Assembly: GCF_014897705.1 (NCBI RefSeq)
Contig: NZ_JABUXV010000016.1
Coordinates: 1 to 64,000, forward strand
Source of the DNA: Brachybacterium sp. FME24
GTDB taxonomy: Bacteria > Actinomycetota > Actinomycetes > Actinomycetales > Dermabacteraceae
Direction of reading: 5' to 3'
DNA: 64,000 nt
Under the pieces are notes generated by a model that saw only the letters and a program-made list of their open reading frames with translations, was not told where the DNA came from and did no database searches. The position numbers were made by a program, and so were the translations under genes. The stretch's first letter is position 1. Every line of letters begins with the position of its first letter. Shown here piece after piece: positions 45,296 through 55,314 of this stretch.

Positions 45296-46972
45296 ATGTC
45301 AGCCGAGAACCCGGACCTCGCGATCGCCCAGGCGGCGACCCTGCAACCGATCACCGAGATCGCCCAGACCGCAGGCATTCCCGCTGAGGCCCTCGTGCCT
45401 TACGGCTCCTACAAGGCGAAGATCGACGTGCGGAAGATGACGCCTCCCGCCACCACCGCCACGCTGGTGCTGGTCTCGGCCATGTCCCCCACTCCCGCAG
45501 GCGAGGGCAAGTCGACAACCACCGTCGGCCTCGCCGACGCGTTCACCCTCAAGGGCCTGCGCACCATGGTGGCGCTGCGCGAACCGGCCCTGGGCCCGAT
45601 CATGGGCATCAAGGGCGGCGCGACCGGCGGCGGGTACGCCCAGGTCGTCCCGATGGAGGACATCAACCTGCATTTCACCGGCGACTTCCACGCCATCCAG
45701 ATCGCGAACAACACCCTTGCCGCCCTCGTGGACAACCACATCCACCAGGGAAATCAGCTCGGCATCGACCCGCGCCGCATCCAGTGGAAGCGCGTTCTCG
45801 ACGTCAACGACCGTGCCCTGCGCTCCATCGTGGTCGGTCTGGGCGGGCCCGCCCAGGGTGTGCCGCGCGAGGACGGCTTCGACATCGTGGTGGCCTCCGA
45901 GATCATGGCGATCCTGTGCCTGGCCTCCGATCTCGCCGATCTCGAGGAGCGGATCAGCGCCGTGGTCATCGGCTTCACCTACGACCGCGAACCGGTCTCG
46001 GTCGCCGATCTCGGTGTCGCCGGCGCGATCACCATGCTGCTCAAGGACGCCCTGCTGCCGAACCTGGTGCAGACCCTCGGCGGCACCCCGGCGCTCGTGC
46101 ACGGCGGCCCCTTCGCGAACATCGCCCACGGCTGCAACTCCCTGGCGGCGACGAAGCTCGCCCTCTCGCTCTCGGAGATCACCGTCACCGAGGCAGGCTT
46201 CGGCTCCGACCTGGGCGCGGAGAAATTCCTGGACATCAAGTCACGCCTCGGAGGCCTCACCCCGGATGCGGCCGTCGTGGTCGCCACCGTGCGCGCGCTG
46301 AAGATGCACGGCGGCGTCGCCAAGACCGACCTCGCCACGGAGAACATCGACGCCGTCCTCGCCGGGACCGTGAACCTCGCCCGGCACGTGGAGAACCTCC
46401 GCAAGTTCGGCCTCGAGCCCGTCATCGCGGTGAACCGCTTCCCCACCGACACCGAGGCCGAGCTCCAGGCCGTGCTCGACTGGGCTGCGCAGAACGGCTT
46501 CCGCGGGGCGCTCTCGGAGGTGTGGTCCCGGGGCGGCGACGGCGGTCTCGCGGTGGCCGACGAGGTGCTCGGCGCGATCGAGGCGGGCGGCGGGAGCGAC
46601 TTCCACCACCTCTACGATCCCGCCGCCGGCATCGAGGAGTCGCTGCGCACGCTGGCCCGCGAGATCTACGGCGCCGACGACGTCGTCTTCGAGGACCGCG
46701 CGCCGGCCCAGCTGCGGATGCTCCAGCGCAACGGCTGGGACACGCTGCCGGTGTGCGTCGCGAAGACCCAGTACTCCTTCTCCGACGACCCCGTGCTGCT
46801 GGGCGCCCCCACCGGGCATCTGCTGCACGTGCGGGACCTCGTGCCCAAGATCGGTGCCGGCTTCGTCGTCGCCCTGACCGGCGCGATCATGACCATGCCG
46901 GGCCTGCCGAAGGAACCGGCCGCACTGCGCATGGGCGTGACCGAGGACGGGGAGTCCATCGGGCTCTTCTGA
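45296..46972 (+). CDS. fhs: Formate-tetrahydrofolate ligase
   Basis: A 558-aa enzyme that makes 10-formyl-tetrahydrofolate from formate, THF and ATP, feeding purine and fMet synthesis. The P-loop TPAGEGKST is at about residues 66-74. The family blocks [30 protein letters not shown] and [17 protein letters not shown] follow. Length is normal. AAGGAAG precedes the ATG. Monocistronic, convergent with mrpG 21 bases beyond the stop. Confidence 0.96.
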   Translation: MSAENPDLAIAQAATLQPITEIAQTAGIPAEALVPYGSYKAKIDVRKMTPPATTATLVLVSAMSPTPAGEGKSTTTVGLADAFTLKGLRTMVALREPALGPIMGIKGGATGGGYAQVVPMEDINLHFTGDFHAIQIANNTLAALVDNHIHQGNQLGIDPRRIQWKRVLDVNDRALRSIVVGLGGPAQGVPREDGFDIVVASEIMAILCLASDLADLEERISAVVIGFTYDREPVSVADLGVAGAITMLLKDALLPNLVQTLGGTPALVHGGPFANIAHGCNSLAATKLALSLSEITVTEAGFGSDLGAEKFLDIKSRLGGLTPDAAVVVATVRALKMHGGVAKTDLATENIDAVLAGTVNLARHVENLRKFGLEPVIAVNRFPTDTEAELQAVLDWAAQNGFRGALSEVWSRGGDGGLAVADEVLGAIEAGGGSDFHHLYDPAAGIEESLRTLAREIYGADDVVFEDRAPAQLRMLQRNGWDTLPVCVAKTQYSFSDDPVLLGAPTGHLLHVRDLVPKIGAGFVVALTGAIMTMPGLPKEPAALRMGVTEDGESIGLF

Positions 46973-46993
46973 CGCCCGGTAACGCGGACGCGA

Positions 46994-47584
46994 TCAGGGC
47001 CGGGGGTCGCGCTCGGCGACCTCCTCGGCTTCGCGCTCCGTCTCGTCCTCGAGGTCGACGTCGATGATCTCGACGTCCTCGACCTCGTCGGCGCCGGACT
47101 CGGGCTCCTGCCAGTTGTGATCCGTGAGGGCGTCGGCGGTGGTGGTCACGATGTTCTCCGGGAAGCGCTCCTCGCCGTCGAAGGCCATGCCCTCGTGGTC
47201 GTCATCCTCCTCGTCGATGAAGCCGTCCTCGTCGTCATCATCGTCCGTGGGCGTCGCCAGGCGCGGGCTGAGCTCGTCGATCGCGTAATCGCCACCGCGC
47301 ACGAAGCCACGACGGAAAGCCGCACGGCCCACCATGACGCTGGCGACTGGCACGGTAGCCATCTGCGCGAGCAGCACGACCAGCAAAAACGCTGCCAGGG
47401 ACCACGAACCGGCCGCCAGGCTGACGCCCGAGAACACCAGGATCAGCCCCAGGACCTGCGGCTTGGAGGCCGCGTGGATGCGCATGAGCACGCCGTCGAA
47501 GCGGTTCAGACCGATGGCAGCCAGCACGGCCGGCAGCAGGCCGGCACCGATCAGCACCGCAGCGAGGATCTCGACCACACTCAT
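46994..47584 (-). CDS. mrpG: Mrp antiporter subunit G with acidic C-terminal extension
   Basis: A 196-aa protein whose first 95 residues are MrpG/MnhG (three helices; RIHAASKPQVLGLILVFSG is the core block). The next 100 residues are a hydrophilic tail rich in Asp and Glu (DDDDDEDGFIDEEDDDHEG), absent from typical 110-125-aa MrpG proteins. The start is ATG 47584, overlapping the mrpF stop in ATGA. Last gene of the mrp operon. The complex exchanges Na+ for H+ across the membrane and supports salt and alkali tolerance. Confidence 0.93.
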   Translation of the reverse strand: MSVVEILAAVLIGAGLLPAVLAAIGLNRFDGVLMRIHAASKPQVLGLILVFSGVSLAAGSWSLAAFLLVVLLAQMATVPVASVMVGRAAFRRGFVRGGDYAIDELSPRLATPTDDDDDEDGFIDEEDDDHEGMAFDGEERFPENIVTTTADALTDHNWQEPESGADEVEDVEIIDVDLEDETEREAEEVAERDPRP

Positions 47585-48111
47585 CGCCATCCCTCCGTCC
47601 CGTCCTCGGCACCGAATCCGTGCGCCTCGTCATCGTCCTCGAAACCCCGGGACCCCTCCTCGGCCCCGAAGCCTCGCTCCGAGGCGCCCGCGGCGAGGAC
47701 GTCATGGTCGGTGAGCTGGTCGTCGACGGAGTTGATCGGATCCGGCTCCGCATCCGCACTGTCGTGGTCGATATGGATGGCATCCAGCGGGCCGGTGTGG
47801 GTGCCGGCCTCCTCGGCGTCGCGTCGCCGACGCCGACCCTGCAGAGGCTCCTCACGCGCCACGAAGCGGGCGAAGGTGACGGTGGCGATGAAGGCGAGCC
47901 CCGTCAGGCCCAACATCGCAGGCCCCGCCCAGCTGGCCCTCGCGGACGCCGTGTACAGGGCCATGCCCAGCACCACGAGCACCACCAGGGAGTCGGTCGA
48001 GACCGCGCGGTCCAGGATGGTGGGGCCGACGATCATGCGGTACACGACAAGGATCGCCGTCACGGCGAGGATCACGCCATAGACCACCAGGACGATGTCG
48101 AAGGGGCTCAT
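47581..48111 (-). CDS. mrpF: Mrp antiporter subunit F with acidic C-terminal extension
   Basis: A 176-aa protein. Residues 1-85 are MrpF/MnhF: three helices with the conserved RMIVGPTILDRAVSTDSL block. Residues 86-176 form an added soluble tail, basic first (RRRRR) and then acidic with GFGAEEG and GFGAEDG repeats. Usual MrpF length is about 90. It overlaps mrpE and mrpG by 4 bases each (ATGA). Confidence 0.93.
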   Translation of the reverse strand: MSPFDIVLVVYGVILAVTAILVVYRMIVGPTILDRAVSTDSLVVLVVLGMALYTASARASWAGPAMLGLTGLAFIATVTFARFVAREEPLQGRRRRRDAEEAGTHTGPLDAIHIDHDSADAEPDPINSVDDQLTDHDVLAAGASERGFGAEEGSRGFEDDDEAHGFGAEDGTEGWR

Positions 48112-48647
48112 CGCAGACCCGCCTCCTCGAGGACCTCACGACGCCCGATGGCCCACAGCAGTCGCTTCTCCTGCTCGAGGACGATCCGCCGAGCCTTCTC
48201 GACCTCCTCCTCGGTCCCGGCACCGATGGTGTGCAGGAACAACATGCCGGTCGCGCGCTGTGCCTCGACCACCACGGATCCGGGGATCAGGGTGCACAGC
48301 ACACCGGTGACGGTGAGGAAGAAGTCCGAGCGGGAGGCCATCTTCACGGCGATCACCGAGCTCGGCGGCTGCGGACCGGGACGGATCGCGAACCACCCCA
48401 CCTGCACTGCGGATTCGCACAGGTCGTACAGGAAGCGCAGCGCGAACTTCAGGAACCGTACGGGGCGCAGGGTGAGCTCATGCCCGGTCGGCGGCATCGG
48501 GAACAGGATGAACACGATCACGGCGGCCATCAGGCCACCCAGGACGTTCTTGAGGTCTACCCCACCCCACAGCAGGCACCACAGGGCCACGGAGACGACG
48601 ATCCACAGCGCGGAGCGCCGCAGATCCAGGAGGCGTGTGGCCATCAT
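48108..48647 (-). CDS. mrpE: Mrp antiporter subunit E
   Basis: A 179-aa subunit of usual length (160-190). Two N-terminal helices lead to the conserved LFDL-like segment (FALRFLYDLCESAVQVGWFAI) and the TLIPGS block with VVVEAQRATGMLFLH. The ATG overlaps the mrpD stop in ATGA. No unusual extension, unlike C, F and G. Confidence 0.94.
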   Translation of the reverse strand: MMATRLLDLRRSALWIVVSVALWCLLWGGVDLKNVLGGLMAAVIVFILFPMPPTGHELTLRPVRFLKFALRFLYDLCESAVQVGWFAIRPGPQPPSSVIAVKMASRSDFFLTVTGVLCTLIPGSVVVEAQRATGMLFLHTIGAGTEEEVEKARRIVLEQEKRLLWAIGRREVLEEAGLR

Positions 48648-50206
48648 CGGGTATCCACCTTCCGCCCGGCGTCATCGATGCGATAAGCCAGGTCATCGGC
48701 CGCCTCGTCGCCGAGCACTGCGCTGACGTACGGCGTGCGCTCGAGCACCGAGGAGGCCGCCTCGTTCGCGTACGTCATGATCGGGCCGGCCAGCACGGTC
48801 AGCATCAGGGAGAACGCGATCATCGCTGCGGTCGCGCCCGTCATCACCTTCGGCATCACGTAGGCCCGGCTGACGATCTCCTCGCTGGGCTCCTGCCAGA
48901 AGGCACGGTTCCAGATCTTCGCGATCGCGTAGAGCGTGAGCAGGCTGGTGAGGACGCTGATGCCGACGAGGAACCATCCGGAGGCCCGGTCGTACTCGAT
49001 GCCGGCCTCGATCAGACCGACCTTCCCGATGAACCCGGAGAACGGCGGGATGCCGGCGAGGTTCATCGCGGGGATGAAGAAGAGGACCGCGATCACCGGC
49101 GCGAGCTTCGCCATCCCGCCCAGCTTGATGAGGTTCGTCGTGCCTCCCCGGGTCTCGATCAGACCGGCCCCCAGGAACAGGGTGGACTGCACGGTGATGT
49201 GGTGGGCGACGTAGTAGATGGTCGCGCCCATGCCCATCTGGGTGCTCATCCCGATGCCGAACAGCATGTACCCCATGTGGGAGACGAGGGTGAACGACAG
49301 CACGCGTTTGAGGTCCGTCTGCGCGACAGCACCGAGGATGCCGACGAACAGGCTCAGGGCCGCCGCGGCGAGCAGCAGGTTCTGGGTCTGCGAGGCAGGG
49401 AACAGCAAGGTCTCCAGGCGCAGGATCGCGTAGATGCCGACCTTGGTCAGCAATCCCGCGAACACGGCGGTCACGGGAGCCGGCGCCGTCGGGTAGGAGT
49501 CCGGCAGCCATGCGCTCAGCGGGAAGATCGCGGCCTTGATCGCGAACGCCACCAGCAGCATCAGCTCGAGCATCATGCGGGTGCCGGGCTCCAGCCCGTC
49601 CAGACGCACCGCCATCTCCGCGAGGTTCACGGTGCCGGTCGCCGCATACACCGCCGCGATGGCTGACAAGAAGATCACGGAGCTGAGCAGCGAGACGATC
49701 ACGTACGTGGTCGCTGCACGGATGCGGCTGGCCGATCCGCCGAGTGTCAGCAGCACATAGCTCGCCGCGAGCAGCACCTCGAAGCCGACGTACAGATTGA
49801 ACAGGTCCCCCGCGAGGAAGGCCATCGACACCCCCGCGACCAGGGCGAGGTAGGTCGGGTGGTAGATCGCGACCGGGGTGCGTCCCGTCCGCTCGTCGAC
49901 CGTCTGCGCGCTGGAATACACCAGCACGGCGAGGGTCACGAAGCTGGAGACCACGAGCATCAGGGCGGTGAGCCGGTCGGCGACCAGGACGATGCCCAGC
50001 TGCGGTGTCCAGTTGCCGATCTGCAGGACCAGCACGCTCTCCTGGCTGACGTACCAGCCCATCGTCAGGGCGACCGTGAGGATCGCGACGAGCGTGAGGA
50101 TCGTCAGCCACAGCTGGATGCGCGGATGGTGGCGCAGCAGCAGGGTCACAGCCGCGCCGCCCAGCGGAAGCATCACCGGCAGCGCGAGGAGGAGTTCCAT
50201 GCTCAT
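48644..50206 (-). CDS. mrpD: Mrp antiporter subunit D
   Basis: A 520-aa membrane subunit homologous to NuoM/NuoN, with about fourteen helices. Proton-path residues are visible in FEVLLAASYVLLTLGG (Glu), in the lysine of FAIKAAIFPLSAWLPDSYPT and in the lysine of TDLKRVLSFTLVSHMGYM. AAGGAGG lies 6 bases before ATG 50206, whose ATGA overlaps the mrpC stop. Together with MrpA it forms the ion-translocating core. Confidence 0.95.
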   Translation of the reverse strand: MSMELLLALPVMLPLGGAAVTLLLRHHPRIQLWLTILTLVAILTVALTMGWYVSQESVLVLQIGNWTPQLGIVLVADRLTALMLVVSSFVTLAVLVYSSAQTVDERTGRTPVAIYHPTYLALVAGVSMAFLAGDLFNLYVGFEVLLAASYVLLTLGGSASRIRAATTYVIVSLLSSVIFLSAIAAVYAATGTVNLAEMAVRLDGLEPGTRMMLELMLLVAFAIKAAIFPLSAWLPDSYPTAPAPVTAVFAGLLTKVGIYAILRLETLLFPASQTQNLLLAAAALSLFVGILGAVAQTDLKRVLSFTLVSHMGYMLFGIGMSTQMGMGATIYYVAHHITVQSTLFLGAGLIETRGGTTNLIKLGGMAKLAPVIAVLFFIPAMNLAGIPPFSGFIGKVGLIEAGIEYDRASGWFLVGISVLTSLLTLYAIAKIWNRAFWQEPSEEIVSRAYVMPKVMTGATAAMIAFSLMLTVLAGPIMTYANEAASSVLERTPYVSAVLGDEAADDLAYRIDDAGRKVDTR

Positions 50207-50901
50207 GTCCCTCCTCCTTCCTCGGGGTCTTCGCGGTCGGATTCGGTCGCAGGTCCGGCTCCCGGGGCGCCGGCCGCGTGGTGGTCCGGCCCGGTCGCGG
50301 AACCGGAGGCGTCAGCCCCGTGGCCCGCGCGCTCCTTGGGCCGGAACACCCGGCGCGGCGCGCTCGCCTGGCCCTCGTCGGCCTCGGTCGGGTCCTGCGG
50401 GACGTCCTCGGCACTGGTGAGGTCGGAGCCGAGCTGGTCCTCACCGGCCGGAGTGAAGCCCTGCGAATGCATGAGCGCGCCCCGGCGCGATTCCTCCGAC
50501 AGCGCCTGCGACCACGGCAGCTTCTCGGCATCCTCGGAGCGTCGGCGCCGACGGCGCAGCACGCGCCGGTCCTCGACGTCGTCGGGGACCTCGTCGTGCC
50601 CGAACAGCTGCCACGCCCGATAGGCCAGGGCCATGCCGAAGGCGGTGATGCCCAGGGAGATCACGATCGCGGTGAGGACCATGGCGAAGGGCAGCGGATC
50701 AGTCATCGTCTCCGGCTCCGCGGTGCCCTCGAAGGGCGGGTTGCCGGGCGGTCCGGCAGCGACGATGAACAGCAGGTTCACGCCGTTGCCCAGCAGCACG
50801 AAGCCGAGGATCACGCGGGTCAGGGTGCGCTCGAGCACGAGGTAGACGCCGCAGGCGATGAACACCCCGGCGGTCAGGAGCAGGGCGAGACTAACCGACA
50901 T
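50203..50901 (-). CDS. mrpC: Mrp antiporter subunit C with long hydrophilic C-terminal extension
   Basis: A 232-aa protein. The first 115 residues are MrpC/NuoK-like with three helices (LGFVLLGNGVNLLFIVAAG; DPLPFAMVLTAIVISLGITA). Residues 116-232 form a soluble extension, first Arg-rich (VLRRRRRR) then acidic and Gly/Pro-rich. Typical MrpC has 110-125 aa. The ATG at 50901 overlaps the mrpA stop by 11 bases; the longer open frame upstream is inside mrpA and not real. Confidence 0.94.
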   Translation of the reverse strand: MSVSLALLLTAGVFIACGVYLVLERTLTRVILGFVLLGNGVNLLFIVAAGPPGNPPFEGTAEPETMTDPLPFAMVLTAIVISLGITAFGMALAYRAWQLFGHDEVPDDVEDRRVLRRRRRRSEDAEKLPWSQALSEESRRGALMHSQGFTPAGEDQLGSDLTSAEDVPQDPTEADEGQASAPRRVFRPKERAGHGADASGSATGPDHHAAGAPGAGPATESDREDPEEGGGT

Positions 50902-53839
50902 CGACTTCCGCCTCCTGCTGCTGGTCGATCTGGGACCCGAGGGTCCGCAGGAAGTCGAGGAGGACGCCCACGACCACGAGGTACACGCCCGTGTCGAACA
51001 GGAGGGCGCTGGGGAAATGGAGCTCACCAAGGACCGGCACCTGTACCACCGGCGTGGCCGTGGCGAACACGGTCCCCCCGAACAGGACCGGCAGCACACC
51101 GGCGATCACGGCGATCGCCATGCCTGAGCCGAGCACCAGACCGGCCTGCACGGGAGCGGCCTCGGAGAGCTCGTACCGCCCGCCGGCCAGGTAGCGCAGC
51201 GCCAGGGCGAGGCCCGCCACCAGGCCACCGGCGAATCCGCCGCCGGGCAGGTTGTGGCCCGCCATCAGCAGGTACAGCGAGAAGATCATCATCAGCGGGA
51301 AGGCGATGCGCGTGGTGACCTCGAGGATGACCATCCGCCGCTCCGGTGCCAGGGTGAGGCCGGCCGAGAGCCAGGTGCGCCACCGGTTGCCGCCGCCGAC
51401 GTCATCGGGTCGGGCATCGAAGTCCAGGGCGTTCTGCGGCAGCGCCGGATCCGCGTGTCGACGCCAGATCGAGGTGCGCGAGTCCAGGTCCCTCACACGG
51501 GAGATCGACTGCTCGCGACGGGTCACGAAGATCAGGGAGGCGACGCCGGTGGCGACCACCAGCAGCACCGAGATCTCACCCATCGTGTCCCACACGCGAG
51601 CATCGACCAGGGCCACATTGACGACGTTGTGCCCGCCGCCGATCGTGTAGGCGGTCTCGATGAGGCCCGGGCCGAGCGGCTCGAGATAGCGAGCATCCGC
51701 GGCGTACAGCGCAGAGCCGCACAGCACGACGGCCGTGCTGATCGCGATCGCCCAGCGCCCCCAGGCGCCGATCCTCAGCGGCCGACGGGAGAAGTGCGTC
51801 GGCAGCCTGCGCAGCACCAGCACCAGCACCACGGTCATCGCGGTCTCGACCAGCACCTGAGTGGTGGCGACGTCCGGCGCACCCGCGACCAGGAACAGCA
51901 AGGCCACCGCATAACCGGTCACCGAGATCAGGAATACCGCGCGCAGGCGGCGCCGGGACCGCGCGGCGCCGAGCGCGGCGAGCGCGGCGACCGGAAGCAC
52001 GATGAGCTCGATCGGATGGTGGAACAGCACCAGGTTGTCCGGGACCTGGGACTGCGAGATCGCGATCGGGGCCACCAGAGCGATCAGCACCAGCAGCATG
52101 GTGCCCAGGGTGTAGGGCAGCGAGCCCCGCTGGAACAGCGGCGTGATGGCCACGGACACGGCATCAATGCTGCGCATCAGCCGACGGAAGGCGCGCTCGG
52201 CATCGATCCGGTCGAGCGCCTCCTCGTTCGCCCAGCTCAGCGGGGACACCTTCTTCTGCATCCTCGCGACGGGCCGTGCGATCAGGCACAGCAGCGCGCC
52301 GACGCCGAGAGCCACCACGGACGCCAGCAGCGGCACGCCCACGTGCGGGATCACCACGAGATGGATCCCCTCCCCGGTCTCCGGCAGCACGGCGGAGAAG
52401 CCGCGCAGGATCGTCTCGAGGGGGCCGCCGAGGAATGCCAGGACCACCGAGAACACGGCCACCAGGGCGGGCGGGGCCCAGAACAGCACGGGAATCTTCG
52501 GGGTCTCGACGACCGGGGCCCCCGGTGCGGCGCCGAAGGCGCCGTGGACGAACCGCCAGGAGTAGGCGACAGTGAGGATCGATCCGGCGACCAACGCGAT
52601 CAGCAGTACCCGATGCCAGGGGGCGCCGTACCAGAGCGCGGAGAACAGGGCCTCCTTGGCGACGAAGCCGAACAGCGGCGGCACCGCGGCCATCGACGCC
52701 GCCGACACCGTGCCGATCAGGGCGACCACCGGCGCCACTTTCCAGACCCCGGACAGGACGCGCAGGTCGCGGGTGCCGAACTTCTTGTCGATGATGCCGA
52801 CGACCATGAACAGCGGTGCCTTGAACACCGCGTGGGCGATCAGCATCGCCAGCCCGGCCAGCAGCGCGTCGTGCGTGGCCAGTCCCGCTATCGCGGAGAG
52901 GAAGCCGAGCTGGGAGACCGTGCCATAGGCCAGCAGCAGCTTGAGGTCGGTCTGTCGCAGGGCTCGCCAGCCGCCCAGCAGCATCGTCGCCGCGCCGACC
53001 ACGGCGATGGCGATGCTGACCCCCTCCATGAAAGTCAGCGCGGGGCCCATGCGCAGGATCAGGTAGACGCCCGCCTTGACCATCGCGGCGGCGTGGAGGT
53101 AGGCGGAGACGGGCGTCGGCGCTGCCATCGCACCGGGGAGCCAGAAGTGGGTGGGGACCAGGGCGGACTTCGTCATCGCCCCGGCCAGGATCAGCACCAT
53201 CGCGATGACGAGGTAGGGGCCGGCGTCGGCCCACATCGAGGAGGCCAGGATCGTCGACATGCGCAGGGAGCCGGCCTCGGCGCCGAGCATCAGCAGGCCC
53301 ACCAGCATCGCCAGTCCCCCGGCGGTGGTGGAGATCAAGGCGTTCATCGCGGCACGGCGCGACGCCTGCTTGTCCTGGTAGTGCCCGATGAGCAGGTAGG
53401 AGAAGACGGTGGTCAGCTCCCAGAAGGTGTAGAGCACCATCACGTCGTCGGAGAGCACCAGGCCGACCATCGCACCGGCGAAGGCGGTCAGCACGCCCGC
53501 GAACCGGCCCAGTCCGGGCTCGGTGTCCTTGAAGTAGCGGGCGCAGTAGAGCAGCACGATCGCCCCGATGCCGGTGGCGATCATCGCCATCACCCAGCTC
53601 AACGGATCCAGGCGGAAGGCGAGGTCGATACCGAAGGCCGGGATCCACGGGATCGAGACGTCCAGCGGGGCGTCGGCGAGAGCGCGCGGGTCGATCGTCG
53701 CCAACCAGATGGTGGACGCCGCGGGCACCGCAGCCAGGGGGAAGAACGCGTTGCGCCCCATCAACCGCACCAGGACCGGCCCGAGGAGCGCAGCCACAAG
53801 GTGGGCGAGGAGCATCGAATACACGCAGTCTCCGTCCAT
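50891..53839 (-). CDS. mrpA: Mrp antiporter subunit A fused to subunit B
   Basis: A 982-aa membrane protein. Residues 1 to about 780 match MrpA/NuoL (VMVLYTFWELTTVFSYLLIG with the key Glu; the lysine of TKSALVPTHFWLPGAMAAPT; TDLKLLLAYGTVSQLG). The last 160 or so are MrpB (ILEVTTRIAFPLMMIFSLYL; GHNLPGGGFAGGLVAGLALA). The A-B fusion is usual in actinobacteria. The start may be ATG 53839 or ATG 53815, the latter giving the common MLLAHL opening. A TAGAAT box at 53866-53871 is the probable promoter of the whole operon, divergent from the MFS gene. Confidence 0.95.
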   Translation of the reverse strand: MDGDCVYSMLLAHLVAALLGPVLVRLMGRNAFFPLAAVPAASTIWLATIDPRALADAPLDVSIPWIPAFGIDLAFRLDPLSWVMAMIATGIGAIVLLYCARYFKDTEPGLGRFAGVLTAFAGAMVGLVLSDDVMVLYTFWELTTVFSYLLIGHYQDKQASRRAAMNALISTTAGGLAMLVGLLMLGAEAGSLRMSTILASSMWADAGPYLVIAMVLILAGAMTKSALVPTHFWLPGAMAAPTPVSAYLHAAAMVKAGVYLILRMGPALTFMEGVSIAIAVVGAATMLLGGWRALRQTDLKLLLAYGTVSQLGFLSAIAGLATHDALLAGLAMLIAHAVFKAPLFMVVGIIDKKFGTRDLRVLSGVWKVAPVVALIGTVSAASMAAVPPLFGFVAKEALFSALWYGAPWHRVLLIALVAGSILTVAYSWRFVHGAFGAAPGAPVVETPKIPVLFWAPPALVAVFSVVLAFLGGPLETILRGFSAVLPETGEGIHLVVIPHVGVPLLASVVALGVGALLCLIARPVARMQKKVSPLSWANEEALDRIDAERAFRRLMRSIDAVSVAITPLFQRGSLPYTLGTMLLVLIALVAPIAISQSQVPDNLVLFHHPIELIVLPVAALAALGAARSRRRLRAVFLISVTGYAVALLFLVAGAPDVATTQVLVETAMTVVLVLVLRRLPTHFSRRPLRIGAWGRWAIAISTAVVLCGSALYAADARYLEPLGPGLIETAYTIGGGHNVVNVALVDARVWDTMGEISVLLVVATGVASLIFVTRREQSISRVRDLDSRTSIWRRHADPALPQNALDFDARPDDVGGGNRWRTWLSAGLTLAPERRMVILEVTTRIAFPLMMIFSLYLLMAGHNLPGGGFAGGLVAGLALALRYLAGGRYELSEAAPVQAGLVLGSGMAIAVIAGVLPVLFGGTVFATATPVVQVPVLGELHFPSALLFDTGVYLVVVGVLLDFLRTLGSQIDQQQEAEVDVG

Positions 53840-53865
53840 CGTGCGCGGGGAAAGGGGCCTCCAGC

Positions 53866-53871
53866 ATTCTA
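53866..53871 (-). promoter_or_regulatory. -10 box of the mrp operon
   Basis: TAGAAT on the minus strand (5 of 6 with TATAAT), about 27 bases before ATG 53839. GGAGG follows it but is rather far from that ATG. Confidence 0.5.
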
Positions 53872-53940
53872 CGGGAGCGCGCTCAGTAAATTCTGAGGGT
53901 CATCTCGCACCTGCGGTGCAGCGGGGCCCGGCGCGCTCCG

Positions 53941-53946
53941 TAGAGT
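53941..53946 (+). promoter_or_regulatory. -10 box, leaderless start of the MFS gene
   Basis: TAGAGT ends 6 bases before ATG 53953, favouring that codon over a GTG at 53947. Confidence 0.5.
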
Positions 53947-53952
53947 GTGCTC

Positions 53953-55314
53953 ATGGCCACCATCCCTGACCAGGGCGACCGGGTCGCACCGGATTCCGCT
54001 CCGCGGCACCCCCGACGTCCCGTCGTCTCCTTCGCCCTGTGGGACGGGGGGATGTCCGCCTTCAGCTCCGTCATCCTCACCTTCGTCTTCGCGACCTATG
54101 TCGCGAGCGCAGTGGCCTCCGAGGGCGCGGTCGGCGAGGAGGCGATCAAAGCCGCCCAGGACCACGGCTCCCAGGTGCTGACCACCTGGCAGGCCGTCGG
54201 CGCCGTCGCGATCGCCCTGCTCGCGCCGCTGCTGGGAAATCTCGCGGACCGCGGCGGTGCCCGCAACGCACTGCTGCGCATCACCACGATCGCCACCGTG
54301 GTCGTGGTGGCGCTGATGCCGGTGGTCGCACTGGACTCCGACTACCTCGCCCTCGGCGCGATCCTCATCGCCCTCGCCGTCGTGTTCAGCGAGCTCGCCG
54401 GAGTGTTCGTGAACTCCGTGCTGCCCGAGGTCTCCACGCCGCAGAACCGCGGGAAGGTCTCCGGCACCGCCTGGGCGGTCGGCTATTGGGGCTCCATCGT
54501 GTGCCTGGGCATGGTGCTGGTGCTGTTCGTGATGCCCGGGACCGGGCTGCTCGGCATCACCGGGGAGGGCGGGTGGAACTACCGTGCGATCCCGGTGTTC
54601 GTGGCCCTGTGGATCCTGGTCGGCACGCTGCCGCTCATGCTCTGGGCTCCGAAGCATCCGGCGTCGGCCCCCGGCGAACGGTGGAACCCGTGGCAGGGGT
54701 ACGCGAGCATCATCAAGCGCGTGATCCGTGCGTTCCGCGAGGAACCCATCATGCTGCAGTACCTGGTCGCCTCGGCGATCTACCGTGACGGCCTGGGCGC
54801 GGTCTTCTCCATCGCAGGTGTGCTCGCGGCCAACGCCTACGGCTTCTCCACCGTCGAGATCATCCTCTTCGGCATCGCCGCCAACCTGGTCGCCGGTATC
54901 GGAGTCTTCCTCGGCGGTCGCGTCGACGACCGCGTCGGCCCTCGCCCGGTGATCATCGTCGGCTGCCTCGGCATCATCGTGCTGGGCCTGGTGGTGCTGG
55001 CCTTCGGCTCGGCGCTCGTGTTCTGGGTGGCGGGCCTGTCGATCTGCCTGTTCGTCGGCCCCGTGCAGTCCGCCTCCAGGAACCTGCTCACGCGGCTGTC
55101 GCAGCCCGGCCGCGAGACCGAGAACTTCGGCCTGTACGCGACGACGGGGCGGGCCCTGGGTTTCCTGGGAACCGCCGCTTTCGCCGCGACCGTCGCCCTC
55201 TTCCAGGACACCCGAACCGGCATCCTCGGCATCGTGATCGTGATCACCGTAGGACTGGTCGCGTTCGTCCCCATCAGGCTCGGCGCCGCCGGCAAGGCAC
55301 CGGTGGCCGGCTGA
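53953..55314 (+). CDS. UMF1-type MFS transporter
   Basis: A 453-aa membrane protein with about twelve helices. It matches the UMF1 (Atg22-like) branch of the major facilitator superfamily: SFALWDGGMSAFSSVILTFV at helix 1, LGNLADRGGARNALL at the loop 2-3 motif, LPEVSTPQNRGKVSGTAWAVG, and VDDRVGPRPVII. The branch is linked to amino-acid or peptide efflux, but substrates are mostly unknown. Its stop (55314) abuts the stop of the convergent unknown gene (55315) with no spacer. Confidence 0.9.
   Translation: MATIPDQGDRVAPDSAPRHPRRPVVSFALWDGGMSAFSSVILTFVFATYVASAVASEGAVGEEAIKAAQDHGSQVLTTWQAVGAVAIALLAPLLGNLADRGGARNALLRITTIATVVVVALMPVVALDSDYLALGAILIALAVVFSELAGVFVNSVLPEVSTPQNRGKVSGTAWAVGYWGSIVCLGMVLVLFVMPGTGLLGITGEGGWNYRAIPVFVALWILVGTLPLMLWAPKHPASAPGERWNPWQGYASIIKRVIRAFREEPIMLQYLVASAIYRDGLGAVFSIAGVLAANAYGFSTVEIILFGIAANLVAGIGVFLGGRVDDRVGPRPVIIVGCLGIIVLGLVVLAFGSALVFWVAGLSICLFVGPVQSASRNLLTRLSQPGRETENFGLYATTGRALGFLGTAAFAATVALFQDTRTGILGIVIVITVGLVAFVPIRLGAAGKAPVAG

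Noticed and set aside
51254-53896. An 880-codon open frame antisense to mrpA
   Set aside because: Composition is that of a shadow frame, rich in Arg, Gln and His. The minus frame is an unmistakable MrpA-MrpB.
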